NCBI GenBank assembly: GCA_024275915.1
Contig: JAJRYG010000026.1
Location: 1-55,572 of the forward strand
Reading direction: 5' to 3'
Source: Gammaproteobacteria bacterium
Lineage (GTDB): Bacteria > Pseudomonadota > Gammaproteobacteria > UBA6429 > Thiohalophilaceae
Length of the DNA: 55,572 bases
Under the pieces are notes generated by a model that saw nothing but the letters and a program-made list of their open reading frames with translations, was not told where the DNA came from and ran no database searches. Below are positions 26,440 to 37,693 of the stretch, in pieces. Positions within the stretch are counted from its first letter, which is position 1; each line of letters starts with the position of its first letter. The position numbers were made by a program, and so were the translations under genes.

Positions 26440-26550
26440 CTAGGGCAGCAGTCGCAGAAGTAGCAGGGAGAAAGACGAGCACGCGCACGCTGCCGCCGGC
26501 CTCAACTGGCCCGGGGTGAAAACTTGTGTGTGTTGTGCGTCTGTCATCAT
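26440..26550 (-). CDS. Leucine leader peptide (leuL-type) for leuA attenuation
   Basis: This is a 36-codon open frame starting with tandem ATGs at 26550 and 26547 and ending with TAG at 26440-26442. Its end reads S-L-L-L-L-R-L-L-P-stop with codons CTG CTA CTT CTG CGA CTG CTG, that is six leucines in seven positions immediately before the stop. It lies about 130 bp upstream of leuA and is followed by a U-run hairpin. In classical attenuation, stalling at these codons when charged tRNA-Leu is scarce would prevent the terminator from forming. No strong Shine-Dalgarno is visible. Confidence 0.82.
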   Translation of the reverse strand: MMTDAQHTQVFTPGQLRPAAACACSSFSLLLLRLLP

Positions 26551-26589
26551 GTGATATTTGCTGGTCTGAATCCTGACTATAGCGTCTGT

Positions 26590-27387
26590 TCAGGGATTTT
26601 CCAAGTCATCGGACTCATCTGTGGGCTTTTTTTCTTCTTCGCCATGCCCGTGTTTGCGTCGTGAACGGCGTTTGCGCAGTTCCCAGAGGGTCAGCACCGG
26701 TCCCGACAGGGCATAGATGAAAAACACGGAGAACAGTACCACCGGCGGGTTGGTGGAGACCAGCACGAACACCAGCACCGCAACAAGAATGGTGATGAAA
26801 GGGACTTTTTCCTTGAAATTGAAGCCCTTGAAGCTGTGATAGCGCACGTTGCTGACCATCAGCAGGCCGGCAAGGATGGTCAGCCCAAAGGCAAAGACGG
26901 TAACACTGTGCCCGGACAGCGCCAGGGTCTCCCCCACCCAGACCAGACCGACGACAATGGCCGCCGCGGCCGGACTGGCCAGGCCCTGAAAATAGCGCTT
27001 GTCGGCCGTGCCCACCTGGGTATTGAAGCGAGCCAGGCGCAGGGCAGCGCCGGCGGTGTAGATGAACGCCGCCAGCCAGCCCAGCTTGCCCAGATCCGAC
27101 AGCACCCACTGGTACATGACCAGCGAAGGCGCCAGACCGAAGGACACCATGTCGGCCAAGCTGTCGTACTCGGCACCGAAGTCACTCTGGGTGTTGGTCA
27201 TGCGTGCCACGCGGCCGTCCAGACCATCGAGCAGCATGGCGATGAAAATGGCGGTGGCGGCCGGGTCGAAGTGGCCCTTCATGGCTGCGACGATGGCATA
27301 GAAACCGGCAAACAGGGCGGCCGTGGTAAAGAGGTTGGGCAGCAGGTAGATGCCGCGGCGGCGCGGGCGATCGGGATCGTGTTTCAT
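26590..27387 (-). CDS. pssA: CDP-diacylglycerol--serine O-phosphatidyltransferase
   Basis: PssA makes phosphatidylserine, the precursor of phosphatidylethanolamine, in the inner membrane. The 265-aa protein has the CDP-alcohol phosphotransferase motif DGLDGRVARMTNTQSDFGAEYDSLADMVSFG (D-G-x2-A-R-x8-G-x3-D-x3-D type) near residue 55. Around seven membrane helices and a charged C-terminal tail (RKRRSRRKHGHGEEEKK) are visible. It lies between ilvC and leuA, a conserved order in gammaproteobacteria, but the ilvC terminator separates its transcription from ilvBNC. Confidence 0.95.
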   Translation of the reverse strand: MKHDPDRPRRRGIYLLPNLFTTAALFAGFYAIVAAMKGHFDPAATAIFIAMLLDGLDGRVARMTNTQSDFGAEYDSLADMVSFGLAPSLVMYQWVLSDLGKLGWLAAFIYTAGAALRLARFNTQVGTADKRYFQGLASPAAAAIVVGLVWVGETLALSGHSVTVFAFGLTILAGLLMVSNVRYHSFKGFNFKEKVPFITILVAVLVFVLVSTNPPVVLFSVFFIYALSGPVLTLWELRKRRSRRKHGHGEEEKKPTDESDDLENP

Positions 27388-27534
27388 TGTCTTTCCATGG
27401 TGATGGCCAAAACCTCGGCATTACAGGGGAACCATACCCAATCCGGGGCCAAATTTAAACCGGCAGGCGCAAATAGGCCAAAATGCCTTGTCCCTGGCAG
27501 ACGAGCCGCTTCTGCAACCGGCTTGCCGACAGAC

Positions 27535-27568
27535 AAAAAAAACCGGACAGCCCGCTGTCCGGTTTTTT
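27535..27568 (-). terminator. Terminator downstream of ilvC (symmetrical)
   Basis: AAAACCGGACAG and CTGTCCGGTTTT form a perfect stem with loop CCCG, flanked by A and T runs on both sides. It can work in either direction but lies 30 bp beyond the ilvC stop and ends the ilvBNC transcript. Confidence 0.93.
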
Positions 27569-27597
27569 ATGTCCAGGCGGCCTTGGCCGCAGGCTCC

Positions 27598-29182
<1,585 letters not shown>

Positions 29183-29183
<1 letters not shown>

Positions 29184-30892
29184 CAGGCTAACTCCCTCTC
29201 ATGCATCTCGTTGTGGCCTTTTCCGGCAGCAATCATTGGATAGACGTTCTCGGTCTGATCGGTAATGAAGTCCATGAACACCAGCCGGTCCTTCAGGGCC
29301 ATGGCTTCTCTCAGGGCACCATCCACGTCTTCGGGCTTTTCGATACGCATGCCCACATGGCCGTAACTTTCCGCCAGCTTGACGAAGTCGGGCAGGGTTT
29401 CCATGTAGGAATGGGAATAGCGCTTGTCGTAGAAGAACTCCTGCCACTGGCGCACCATGCCCATGTAGCGGTTGTTCAGGTTGATGATCTTCAGCGGCAG
29501 CATGTACTGCAGGGCGGTGGACAGCTCCTGGATGCACATCTGGATGCTGGCCTCGCCGGTAACGCAGCTGACCGTTTCACTAGGGTGGGCAATCTGCACA
29601 CCCATGGCGGCCGGCAGACCGAAGCCCATGGTGCCAAGGCCCCCCGAGTTGATCCAGCGACGCGGCTTGTCGAACTTGAAGAACTGGGCTGCGAACATCT
29701 GGTGCTGGCCCACATCGGAGGTGACGAAGGTGTCACCACCGGTGACTTCCCAGAGTTTTTCGATCACGAACTGGGGCTTGATGAGGGCGCTGTTGCGATC
29801 ATAACGCAGGCAGTTCTTGCCGCGCCATTGCTCGATCTGTTTCCACCATTTCTGCAGCGCCTTTTCATCCGGCTGAGGCTCACCGGTCTTGAGCTGCTGG
29901 ATCATGTCGGTGAGCACATGCTTGATGTCACCGACGATGGGAATGTCCACCTTGACGTTCTTGGAGATGGACGAAGGATCGATATCCAGGTGAATGATCT
30001 TTGCCCCGGGGCAGAACTTTTTCACATCTCCGGTAACCCGGTCATCGAAGCGGGCACCGATGGCGATCAGCACGTCACATTCGTGCATGGCCATGTTGGC
30101 TTCATAGGTGCCGTGCATGCCCAGCATGCCAACGAACAGGGGATCGGTGGCCGGATAGGCGCCCAGCCCCATCAGGGTATTGGTGACCGGACTGCCCAGG
30201 TGGCGGGTAAATTCGATGAGCTGTTCCGAGGCATCACCCAGCACCACACCGCCGCCGGAATAGATCATCGGCCGCTTGGCCGTGCGGATCAGATCGACCG
30301 CCTTGCTGATCTGCCCCGGATGGCCCTTGACCGTGGGCTGGTAGGAGCGCATCTCGATGGTTTCCAGATACTTGTAGGGGATCTTGATGTTGGGATCGGT
30401 CAGATCCTTGGGAATGTCCACGACCACCGGACCGGGACGCCCGGTGGTGGCGATATAAAAGGCCTTCTTCAGGGTCGACTGCAAATCCTTGAGGCTCTTA
30501 ACAAGGAAATTGTGCTTGACGCAGGGACGGGTAATGCCGACGGCATCGACTTCCTGGAAGGCATCACTGCCGATATAGGGTGAAATGACCTGACCGGTCA
30601 GCACCACCATGGGAATGGAATCCATGTAGGCGGTGGCAATGCCGGTCACCGCATTGGTGGCCCCGGGGCCGGATGTGACCAGTGCCACGCCGGGCTTGCC
30701 GGTGGCACGGGCATAGCCGTCGGCGGCATGTACCGCGCCCTGTTCATGACGCACCAGGATGTGACGGACGGCATCTTGCTGAAATATGGCATCATAGATG
30801 TGCAGCACAGCTCCGCCGGGATAGCCGAACACATGCTCGACGCCCTCATCCTTCAGGAACTGGACAATTATTTCCGCACCACTTAATTTCAC
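29183..30892 (-). CDS. ilvB: Acetolactate synthase large (catalytic) subunit
   Basis: This ThDP-dependent enzyme makes acetolactate and acetohydroxybutyrate. The 569-aa product starts at GTG 30892 (V-KLSGAEIIVQFLKDEGVEHVFGYPGGAV), with GGGAG 9 bp upstream. Glu in RHEQGAVHAADGYARATG is the catalytic glutamate, and the C-terminal ThDP site has TGEASIQMCIQEL. The frame is open for a further 72 codons upstream, but a good -10 (TATAAT) lies inside that stretch, so the extension would not be transcribed from it. Confidence 0.96.
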
Positions 30893-30976
30893 GTCTTTTG
30901 TCTCCCGGATTGACCGAACTTTACGATTTTCGCCGCCGATTCGGCCCACAGCCATTCCGCGCACGAAAAAACGACT

Positions 30977-31005
30977 ATTATAATCAGTCTGATGACCTAA
31001 TTGCA
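30977..31005 (-). promoter_or_regulatory. Putative sigma-70 promoter of ilvBNC
   Basis: On the minus strand TGCAAT and a perfect -10 TATAAT are separated by 17 bp. Initiation near 30970 would give an 80-nt leader before the GTG of ilvB. I looked for a branched-chain-rich leader peptide in that leader and found none. The rest of the 30893-31349 gap shows no gene. Confidence 0.6.
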
Positions 31006-31349
31006 CCCCCAAGGCAAGATCATGCTGCCTCATAGTACGGTTAGTGGCCGGGGCGGTGGGTGAGGTTTGCCCTGCTGGCCCGGCTGTATATGAACCACGG
31101 AAGCCCAATCCCCTGCGGGTAGTCTGAATTGCTTCACAAATCCCACTATATTCACCATATAACTGCTTGATTATGTGGCGTATTTTGGGCTATGGTTATT
31201 GAAGGCACGGCGCCGGATGATGTCCTTGCAGTCATGACGCCTTTTCCTCTGGGATCGTAAGGACGAAACAAATGGCACGGTCAAACGACAAGCCAGGCAG
31301 TTTTTTTGCCGATTGCCATCGCAACTTAAAAAAGAAGGCCACCATACTT

Positions 31350-31805
31350 ATGAAAAAATGCCAGCTCCTGCTCATCAGTCTTGTCGTCAGTCTTGCCAGT
31401 TCGATGGCCTGGGCGGCAACCACCTACAAGTGGCTCGACGACAATGGCAATGTGGTCTACTCCCAAACCCCGCCTGCCGAGGGCGCTTATGAAGTCATCC
31501 ACATCAAGCAGAGCGGCACGAGCAGCAGTTACCCGTCTGCCGCTGAATCCCCGGAATCCTCGACGCCGAAATTTACCAGCAACCGCAACGAGGAAGAAAA
31601 GCAAAACCAGGACATCCAGCAGCAAGAGGCCAAGGCTGAAGAAATACGCAAAAAGAACTGTGAAGCCGCCAGGAAGAACCTCGAGGCCTATACGGTGTTT
31701 CGCCGCTTCAAGCAACCCGACGGCAGTTATGTGCGCCTCGACGACGACGAAAGGCTCAAGCGTCAGCAAAAGGCCAAGGACGACATCAAGGAATTCTGTG
31801 ACTAA
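31350..31805 (+). CDS. DUF4124 domain-containing exported protein
   Basis: The product is a 151-aa exported protein. A signal peptide (MKKCQLLLISLVVSLASSMAWA) precedes the DUF4124 motif TYKWLDDNGNVVYSQTPP, which is common in gammaproteobacterial envelope proteins of unknown function. The rest is a charged coiled-coil (EEEKQNQDIQQQEAKAEEIRKKNCEAARKNLE) with two cysteines (KNCEAA and EFCD). ATG 31350 is chosen because it begins the signal peptide; the frame is open from 31272. The MIF-like gene follows after 15 bp. Confidence 0.85.
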   Translation: MKKCQLLLISLVVSLASSMAWAATTYKWLDDNGNVVYSQTPPAEGAYEVIHIKQSGTSSSYPSAAESPESSTPKFTSNRNEEEKQNQDIQQQEAKAEEIRKKNCEAARKNLEAYTVFRRFKQPDGSYVRLDDDERLKRQQKAKDDIKEFCD

Positions 31806-31820
31806 CCACGGAGAATCAAC

Positions 31821-32165
31821 ATGCCTTACCTGAAACTCCAGACCAACCAGCCCAGTGATGACAGTCAGACCCGCGAGTTCCTTACAGCCGCCTCCCGCCT
31901 GGTGGCCAAGGCGCTGGGCAAACCGGAAAGCTATGTGATGGTGGCCCTCGAAGCCGCCGTACCCATGGTGTTTGCCGGCAGCGATGACCCCACGGCCTAT
32001 CTGGAACTGAAAAGCATTGGCCTGCCCGAGGCCAAAACTCCTGATCTCTCCCAGGCCCTGTGTACCCTGGTCGAGTTTCATTTCAAAATCAGCCAGGACC
32101 GCATCTATATCGAGTTTGCCGATGCGCCCCGTGCCATGTGGGGCTGGAAGGGTGACACCTTTTAA
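31821..32165 (+). CDS. MIF-family (phenylpyruvate tautomerase-like) protein
   Basis: This is a 114-aa member of the macrophage migration inhibitory factor family in the tautomerase superfamily. The catalytic N-terminal proline follows Met (M-P-YLKLQTNQP). The family segment VAKALGKPESYVMVALE with the active-site lysine region is present, as is SQDRIYIEFADAPRAMWGWKG at the C-terminus. Bacterial members show tautomerase activity in vitro, but the natural substrate is unknown. A GGAGAATCAAC site precedes the ATG. It probably shares a transcript with the DUF4124 gene. Confidence 0.9.
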   Translation: MPYLKLQTNQPSDDSQTREFLTAASRLVAKALGKPESYVMVALEAAVPMVFAGSDDPTAYLELKSIGLPEAKTPDLSQALCTLVEFHFKISQDRIYIEFADAPRAMWGWKGDTF

Positions 32166-32227
32166 CAGGATGTTGAAAAAGCCGTTCCCTCACAGGCTGT
32201 CGAATAACGGCGTTTTTCAACAGTCTG
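32166..32227. repeat. Dispersed palindromic element, family B, copy 2 (short)
   Basis: GATGTTGAAAAAGCCGTTCC at one end and CGGCGTTTTTCAAC at the other are imperfect inverted repeats around CCTCACAGGCTGTCGAA. The same core occurs at 41530-41570 and in degenerate form at 20472. This copy starts directly at the stop codon of the MIF-like gene and may serve as its 3' end structure. The remaining gap to proS (32228-32425) shows no gene. Confidence 0.7.
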
Positions 32228-32425
32228 TTAGCAGTCTGTTGCAAACAGGCGACTGAAAATGCCCTCTGTCAACGGCCGGCCACAGGCCCATGCGGATCAC
32301 GGCCCCCGGCTCACAGGCGCCGTGAAGCCGTGATCCAGCCCGAATACCTCACCTCCCCCCTTACCCTGGGTGCACCCTTGGGGATAAAATACCGGCTTTG
32401 TCACCCAACCTGTCTAGGATAATGA

Positions 32426-34144
32426 ATGCGCACTTCCCGCTTTTTGCTCGCCACTGTCAAAGAAGTCCCCTCCGATGCCGAGGTGATCAGCCATCAGCTC
32501 ATGCTGCGTGCCGGCATGATCCGCAAACTGGCCACCGGCCTGTATACCTGGTTGCCCATGGGCCTGCGGGTGCTGCGCAAGGTCGAAGCCATCGTCCGCG
32601 AGGAAATGGACCGCGCCGGCGCCCAGGAAGTGCTGATGCCCACCATTCAGCCAGCTGAACTCTGGCAGGAATCGGGCCGCTGGGACAAGTACGGCCCCGA
32701 ACTGTTGCGCCTCACCGATCGCCATCAACGTGAATTCTGCTATGGCCCCACCCATGAAGAAGTCATCACCGATCTGATCCGCCGCGAGATCCGCAGCTAC
32801 CGCCAGCTGCCGAGCAATTTCTACCAGATCCAGACCAAGTTCCGTGACGAGATCCGGCCCCGCTTCGGCGTCATGCGCGCTCGAGAATTTCTCATGAAGG
32901 ATGCCTATTCCTTCCACCTCGATGACGATTCCCTCAACGAAACCTACCAGGTCATGTACGAAACCTATTGCCGGATCTTCAGCCGCATTGGCCTGGACTT
33001 CCGCCCGGTGCATGCCGATACCGGCTCCATCGGCGGCAGCCTGTCGCACGAGTTTCATGTGCTGGCCGAATCGGGAGAGGATGCCATCGCCTTCAGCTCC
33101 GACAGTGATTACGCCGCCAATGTGGAACTGGCCGAGGCTCTGCCACCGGCCGCCGCACGCCCCGCCCCTGGCGCCGACATGCAGACCGTGGACACCCCCG
33201 GCCAGCACAGCATCGAGGAAGTCAGCGCCTTTCTCGACGTGCCCCCCGGCCAGTGCCTCAAGACCCTGCTGGTGGAAGGTGAAGACGAGACGGTCATCGC
33301 CCTGGTGCTGCGTGGCGATCACGAACTCAATGAAATCAAGGCAGAAAAACTCCCCTGCATCCGCGCGCCCCTGACCTTTGCCAGTCCCGAGCAGGTCGGC
33401 AAGGTGGCCGGCTGCGAACCCGGATCCATCGGTCCGGTGGGTCTTGAGATCCCCGTCTATGCCGATCACAGCGCCCTCAAGGTAGCGGACTTCGTCTGTG
33501 GTGCCAACGAAAATGGCAAACACCACATCAACGTCAACTGGGGGCGGGATCTGGACGAAGGCCAGGCCGTGGATCTCCGTAACGTGGTCGAAGGCGATGC
33601 CAGTCCCGATGGCAAGGGAACCCTGTCCATCAAGCGTGGCATCGAAGTGGGGCACATCTTCCAGCTGGGCCGAACCTACAGTGAGGCCATGCAGGCCACG
33701 GTTCTCGATGAAAACGGCAAGTCCGTGGTCATGACCATGGGCTGTTATGGCATCGGCGTGTCCCGTGTGGTCGCCTCCGCCATCGAGCAGAATCACGATG
33801 ACAGGGGCATCATCTGGCCAGCCGCCATCGCGCCCTTCCAGCTGGCCCTGCTACCCATGAACATGCACAAGTCCAGGCGGGTGCGTGAAGCCGTGGAGAC
33901 CCTGTACGCAGAACTTTGCGCCGCCGGCATCGATGTCATTCTCGACGATCGCAAGGAACGCCCCGGCGTGATGTTTGCCGACATGGAGCTCATTGGCATT
34001 CCCCACCGCATCGTCGTCGGTGAACGGGGGCTGGACAAGGGCATGCTGGAATACAAGGGGCGACGTGACAGCGACAGCCAGGACATTGCCCTGGATCAGG
34101 TGGTGGATTTCCTCCGCAACCAGCTCGGGGCCGGTCAGGGCTGA
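32426..34144 (+). CDS. proS: Prolyl-tRNA synthetase
   Basis: ProRS charges tRNA-Pro. The 572-aa protein is the bacterial form with an editing (INS) domain between motifs 2 and 3. The catalytic start [40 protein letters not shown] and motif 2 region [25 protein letters not shown] are visible. The editing domain ([18 protein letters not shown]) occupies about residues 240-380, and motif 3 [10 protein letters not shown] is near 440. The C-terminal anticodon-binding domain is complete. Confidence 0.97.
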   Translation: MRTSRFLLATVKEVPSDAEVISHQLMLRAGMIRKLATGLYTWLPMGLRVLRKVEAIVREEMDRAGAQEVLMPTIQPAELWQESGRWDKYGPELLRLTDRHQREFCYGPTHEEVITDLIRREIRSYRQLPSNFYQIQTKFRDEIRPRFGVMRAREFLMKDAYSFHLDDDSLNETYQVMYETYCRIFSRIGLDFRPVHADTGSIGGSLSHEFHVLAESGEDAIAFSSDSDYAANVELAEALPPAAARPAPGADMQTVDTPGQHSIEEVSAFLDVPPGQCLKTLLVEGEDETVIALVLRGDHELNEIKAEKLPCIRAPLTFASPEQVGKVAGCEPGSIGPVGLEIPVYADHSALKVADFVCGANENGKHHINVNWGRDLDEGQAVDLRNVVEGDASPDGKGTLSIKRGIEVGHIFQLGRTYSEAMQATVLDENGKSVVMTMGCYGIGVSRVVASAIEQNHDDRGIIWPAAIAPFQLALLPMNMHKSRRVREAVETLYAELCAAGIDVILDDRKERPGVMFADMELIGIPHRIVVGERGLDKGMLEYKGRRDSDSQDIALDQVVDFLRNQLGAGQG

Positions 34145-34731
34145 TGTGGCGCCACGGCCGACAGCTGCTGCTGACCGCTCTGCTGCTCTGGCAGACCGGC
34201 ATGGTGCTGGCCGTGGATGCCGACATCGAAACAGCCGTGGATCCGAAACTGCGGGAACTGCTCAGAACCGCCATTGAGGAAAGCGACAGCTTCGTGGATC
34301 GCTTCGACGCCGAGGTCTGGCTGGTGGACATGTCGGCACTGCTGGAGAAAAAGGTGCCCGATGCGGAAAAACGCCTGCGCCTGCTTCGCCTCATTCACTA
34401 TGAGGCAACCCGGGCCGGACTCTATCCCGAACTGGTAATGGCGGTCATCGACATCGAAAGCAATTTTGAACAGTTTGCCATTTCCCGCGCCGGTGCCATG
34501 GGACTGATGCAGGTCATGCCGTTCTGGTTGAAGGAAATAGGCCGCCCCGATGACAATCTGTTCAATGCCCGCACCAACCTGCGCATGGGCTGCACCATCC
34601 TCAGGTATTACCTCGACATGGAAAAAGGTGATCTGACCCAAGCCCTAGCCAGGTACAACGGCAGCAAGGGCAGCTATCGCTACAGCAACAAGGTCTTCGC
34701 CGCGCTCAACAAGCGCTGGCGCAAGTACTGA
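34144..34731 (+). CDS. Lytic transglycosylase (SLT domain)
   Basis: This periplasmic murein hydrolase cleaves the MurNAc-GlcNAc bond to form 1,6-anhydro ends. The 195-aa product has a signal peptide (to about residue 23). The SLT domain has VIDIESNFEQFAISRAGAMGLMQVMPFW (with the catalytic Glu in IES), then LRMGCTILRYYLD and ALARYNGSKG. The ATG overlaps the proS stop. It is a soluble variant with no lipobox visible. Confidence 0.9.
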   Translation: MWRHGRQLLLTALLLWQTGMVLAVDADIETAVDPKLRELLRTAIEESDSFVDRFDAEVWLVDMSALLEKKVPDAEKRLRLLRLIHYEATRAGLYPELVMAVIDIESNFEQFAISRAGAMGLMQVMPFWLKEIGRPDDNLFNARTNLRMGCTILRYYLDMEKGDLTQALARYNGSKGSYRYSNKVFAALNKRWRKY

Positions 34732-34736
34732 ATGAT

Positions 34737-35006
34737 TCAGCCGGTGGAAAATCCTGCCGGCGCTTCCATTTCGACGGTCTCGCATTCCACCGCCGTGACC
34801 CTGGCATACGTGGATCCCTGCCATAACCAGTCACTGACCTGCCGGACCTTGTCCTCCTCGCCGCACAACAGTACCTCCACGCTACCATCAGGCAGGTTGA
34901 GGGCATGCCCGCTCAGGCCATGCCGGACAGCCTGTTGCTCGGTAGTGGCACGATAGAACACACCCTGTACCCGCCCCCTGACGATGCAACGCAGGCACAG
35001 CTTCAT
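34737..35006 (-). CDS. Acylphosphatase
   Basis: Acylphosphatase hydrolyses carboxyl-phosphate bonds. The 89-aa product has the substrate-binding loop RGRVQGVFYR near residue 9 and the signature GLSGHALNLPDGSVEVLLCG with the catalytic Asn. Unusually for a stand-alone metabolic enzyme, its ATG overlaps the stop of the membrane-fusion gene upstream, so it is the last member of the efflux-like operon. It converges with the lytic transglycosylase gene. Confidence 0.93.
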   Translation of the reverse strand: MKLCLRCIVRGRVQGVFYRATTEQQAVRHGLSGHALNLPDGSVEVLLCGEEDKVRQVSDWLWQGSTYARVTAVECETVEMEAPAGFSTG

Positions 35007-35806
35007 GGCAGGATGACCTTGACCGGCAAACCTGCACGCATGCGCAGGATATTCGCAGGCTTGAATTCGACCACCAGCCGGTAGTATTTGTCCTTGTCGG
35101 AAAGCCTGCTGTCCGGTTCCAGGGAAATTTCACTGACCAGACCCGGGTAGGTCTGCCCGGCCAGCTTGACCGAAGCCCGCGAGCCGGGCCGGATATTGCC
35201 CAGATCGCTGGCCGTGACCCGGCTCCAGGCCTGCATGACATCATTGGCGGCAAGCACCATCAGGGTCACCGGCTGCAAGTCAGATACCACCACCTGCCCG
35301 GCTTCGGCGTGGCGGCTGACAATGATGCCGGCAAAAGGTGCCTTGAGTTCACTGTACTCGAGTTCGAGCCTGGCCTTTCGCAAGGCCGCCAGCCCTTTTT
35401 GATAACCGGCCTCCGCCGAAGTCAGGTTGTTTTTCGCCACCTGTAATTCATGCTCGGACAAGACCGTGCGATCATACAGTTCGAGGGAACGATCAAGCTC
35501 CCGTTGCATCTCGTCACGTACGGCCTTGAGTCCTTTTACTTCCGCCTGCACGCCTTTGAGGCGGCTGGTGTAGGGGCGCTGGTCGAGGATCAGCAGACGT
35601 TGCCCCTTTGCCACGGTATCACCGGCCCTGACCGGTACGGCCTTGATCACCCCTTTGACGGGCACAGACAGTTCCACCCGATGCGCCCAGTGCAGTTCTC
35701 CGCTGAGTTCGAGGGCAAAAGCCGACAACGGGCCAGCAAGCAACACTGTCGCCAGCAACCGTCTGGTCCACACGGACGTTTTGCCATTTATCAAGGATAG
35801 GTTCAT
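35003..35806 (-). CDS. Periplasmic adaptor (membrane fusion) protein, HlyD/RND type
   Basis: This 267-aa adaptor has an N-terminal signal or anchor (about residues 14-31), a barrel-sandwich half (VPVKGVIKAVPVRAGDTVAKGQRLLILDQ), a coiled-coil hairpin (about 75-145), and the second half-motif ELKAPFAGIIVSRHAEAGQVVV. It then has a short beta-barrel. It is shorter than typical RND adaptors (350-400 aa). AGGAAG precedes its ATG, and it overlaps both neighbours by 4 nt. No RND, ABC or MFS pump gene is adjacent. Confidence 0.88.
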   Translation of the reverse strand: MNLSLINGKTSVWTRRLLATVLLAGPLSAFALELSGELHWAHRVELSVPVKGVIKAVPVRAGDTVAKGQRLLILDQRPYTSRLKGVQAEVKGLKAVRDEMQRELDRSLELYDRTVLSEHELQVAKNNLTSAEAGYQKGLAALRKARLELEYSELKAPFAGIIVSRHAEAGQVVVSDLQPVTLMVLAANDVMQAWSRVTASDLGNIRPGSRASVKLAGQTYPGLVSEISLEPDSRLSDKDKYYRLVVEFKPANILRMRAGLPVKVILP

Positions 35807-37143
35807 TTTGCTTCCTGTGATTGTTTCATCTCGGCCCCATGGTTACCGGTCAACAGATCCATTTTTTCCCAGGCCAGCACAATGGCATAATCGGTGGCCA
35901 GCTTCTCTCTTTCGGTCTCGGTGACCCGCACCATGGCATCACCCAGATCGGTGTTGACCTCCAGTTCATAGAGTGCCCGACTTCGATCCAGGTAGATTTC
36001 CCGGTAATCGGTGCGGGTCTGCATTTCATCACGCTGCAGATACAGCCCTTCGATTTCCAGCCATAATTCCAGCACCTCCTGGCGGATCTGTTCCTCCAGA
36101 TCCGAAAGTTCCGCCTTCAGGCGGTAGACTTCGGCCCGCTCACGCGAGGTCGCGGCATCCACCTTTCCGCCGGTGGTCAGTGGCACGGTCAGAATCACAT
36201 TGACCCGCCAGGTGTCGTTTCTTGCCCTGACCTTGCTGTAGGCGCTAGCTTCGGCCGAGCCGATCAACCTTGGCTTACCGTCGGCATTTGCCGCATCAAC
36301 CAGTGATCGTGCAGCCGTGATCTCGGCACGCAATGACCTGATGCGCGGACTTTCCCGCAATGCCTGCTGCTGCAAGATCTCCACCTCCGCCAGCTTTCTT
36401 TCCAGCTGAGGAAGGGATTCCGGTTTTGCCACCGTTCCCGGCAAGTCACCGGGGTGGCCGAGCACATAGGCCAGACGGGCACGGGTGACCCGTTGCAGGT
36501 TTTGACTGCGGGCACGCAGTTTGCGCACTTTCTGGTATTCCGATTCCTTTTCCAGTACCTGCAGATCCGACACCTGGCCCATTTCATATTTGTCCCGCAG
36601 CTTGTCCAGCGCCACATACACCACCGCCATTTCCTCGTTATAGCGGTAGAAATTCATGTCCGCCAGCAGCACGTCGAAATAGTGCTGCATGATCTGGATA
36701 CGCCGGTTGCGCAAGCTGTTCTGGTAAAGAATGCGACTGCTTTCGATTTGCTTGTCGGCTGCCGAAACCAGTGCGCGGGTCCGGCCAAAGTCATACAGGG
36801 TCTTGTCGACAAAGATCCCCAGCCGGTGATCGTCCCGGGACTCATCAGGAAACAGATTAACCGGTGGCTGGTAAAAACGCAGGCGGGCTTCGACCCAGGT
36901 GTTCAGCCCCAGCCCTGATTCTGCCGTGAGTTTATCGGCTTGTGCTGCACGGATGTCCGCCTCGAAGATCTGCTGTTCGGGATGTGAGGCATCACTGGCC
37001 AGTGACAGGGCATATTCCAGGGTCAGGGGTTCCGGCAAAGGCTGGGGCGGCTGTGCCTCGGCAGCCCAACTGGTGGTTGCATTCAGCAACAAACAACCTG
37101 CGGCAGTGACCCGGAACAAGGACATCATGCTGGATTTTGACAT
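35803..37143 (-). CDS. TolC-family outer membrane channel protein
   Basis: TolC-type proteins form the outer-membrane and periplasmic exit duct of efflux or secretion systems. The 446-aa product has a signal peptide (to about residue 28) and two long coiled-coil repeat regions rich in Leu, Arg, Glu and Gln. The characteristic LRNRRIQIMQHYFDVLLADMN and RLAYVLGHPGDLP segments are visible. It overlaps the adaptor gene by 4 nt and follows the thioredoxin-like gene after 3 bp, so the operon is tight. Confidence 0.88.
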   Translation of the reverse strand: MSKSSMMSLFRVTAAGCLLLNATTSWAAEAQPPQPLPEPLTLEYALSLASDASHPEQQIFEADIRAAQADKLTAESGLGLNTWVEARLRFYQPPVNLFPDESRDDHRLGIFVDKTLYDFGRTRALVSAADKQIESSRILYQNSLRNRRIQIMQHYFDVLLADMNFYRYNEEMAVVYVALDKLRDKYEMGQVSDLQVLEKESEYQKVRKLRARSQNLQRVTRARLAYVLGHPGDLPGTVAKPESLPQLERKLAEVEILQQQALRESPRIRSLRAEITAARSLVDAANADGKPRLIGSAEASAYSKVRARNDTWRVNVILTVPLTTGGKVDAATSRERAEVYRLKAELSDLEEQIRQEVLELWLEIEGLYLQRDEMQTRTDYREIYLDRSRALYELEVNTDLGDAMVRVTETEREKLATDYAIVLAWEKMDLLTGNHGAEMKQSQEAK

Positions 37144-37146
37144 ACC

Positions 37147-37686
37147 TTACTTCTTGGCCTTGCTTGCCTTGCGCTTTTCTCGCTTGTAGCGGGAAAAAGA
37201 CATCTTTTTGTAAATTCCTTCGGCAACATACTCACCCATCCACATGAACTCCTCGACCCCGGAGGTTTTACCCGTGTGGCGGAAGATGCGTTTGCCATCG
37301 AGATCTAAGAAGGCGAACACCGGTGTGGCCCTGACCCGGTTTTCCTTGAAGGCAAAGTCTTTTTGCCGCACGGTCTTGCCCTGCATGTTGATGATTTCGA
37401 CATCCCCTTCGATGTCCACGGCAAACAGCAGGAAATGCTTGCGATAATATTCCTGAACCTCGGACTGGTTCAGTACATTGGTTTTCATGTAATGACAGAA
37501 AGGACACTCGTCCATTTCGAAGAATATCATGATGCCTTTCTTGTTCTCGGCACGGGCTTTTTCCAGCTCTTCGGTAAAATCGCCCCAGGTTTCATTGAAG
37601 AAATACTTGTAGGGATCCCGGGTTTCCCCTGCCTGCACGGTCAATGCCAGCAGCATGAAGATCAACCCTGTCAGCAGCGACTTCAT
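37147..37686 (-). CDS. Exported thioredoxin-fold protein
   Basis: The product is a 179-aa protein with a signal peptide (MKSLLTGLIFMLLALTVQA) and a thioredoxin-like domain whose active site is C-P-F-C in EMDECPFCHYMKTNVL. VRATPVFAFLDLDGKRIFRHTG contains the expected cis-proline (TP). The C-terminus is very basic (RYKREKRKASKAKK). ATG 37686 has GAGG upstream and begins the signal peptide. It may keep cysteines reduced or help fold a partner in the envelope. Its target is unknown. Confidence 0.85.
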   Translation of the reverse strand: MKSLLTGLIFMLLALTVQAGETRDPYKYFFNETWGDFTEELEKARAENKKGIMIFFEMDECPFCHYMKTNVLNQSEVQEYYRKHFLLFAVDIEGDVEIINMQGKTVRQKDFAFKENRVRATPVFAFLDLDGKRIFRHTGKTSGVEEFMWMGEYVAEGIYKKMSFSRYKREKRKASKAKK

Positions 37687-37693
37687 CGGCACC

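Noticed and set aside
30893-31108. Possible 72-residue N-terminal extension of acetolactate synthase
   Set aside because: A good -10 box lies inside it, GTG 30892 has a GGGAG site, and the extension has no similarity to the family start.
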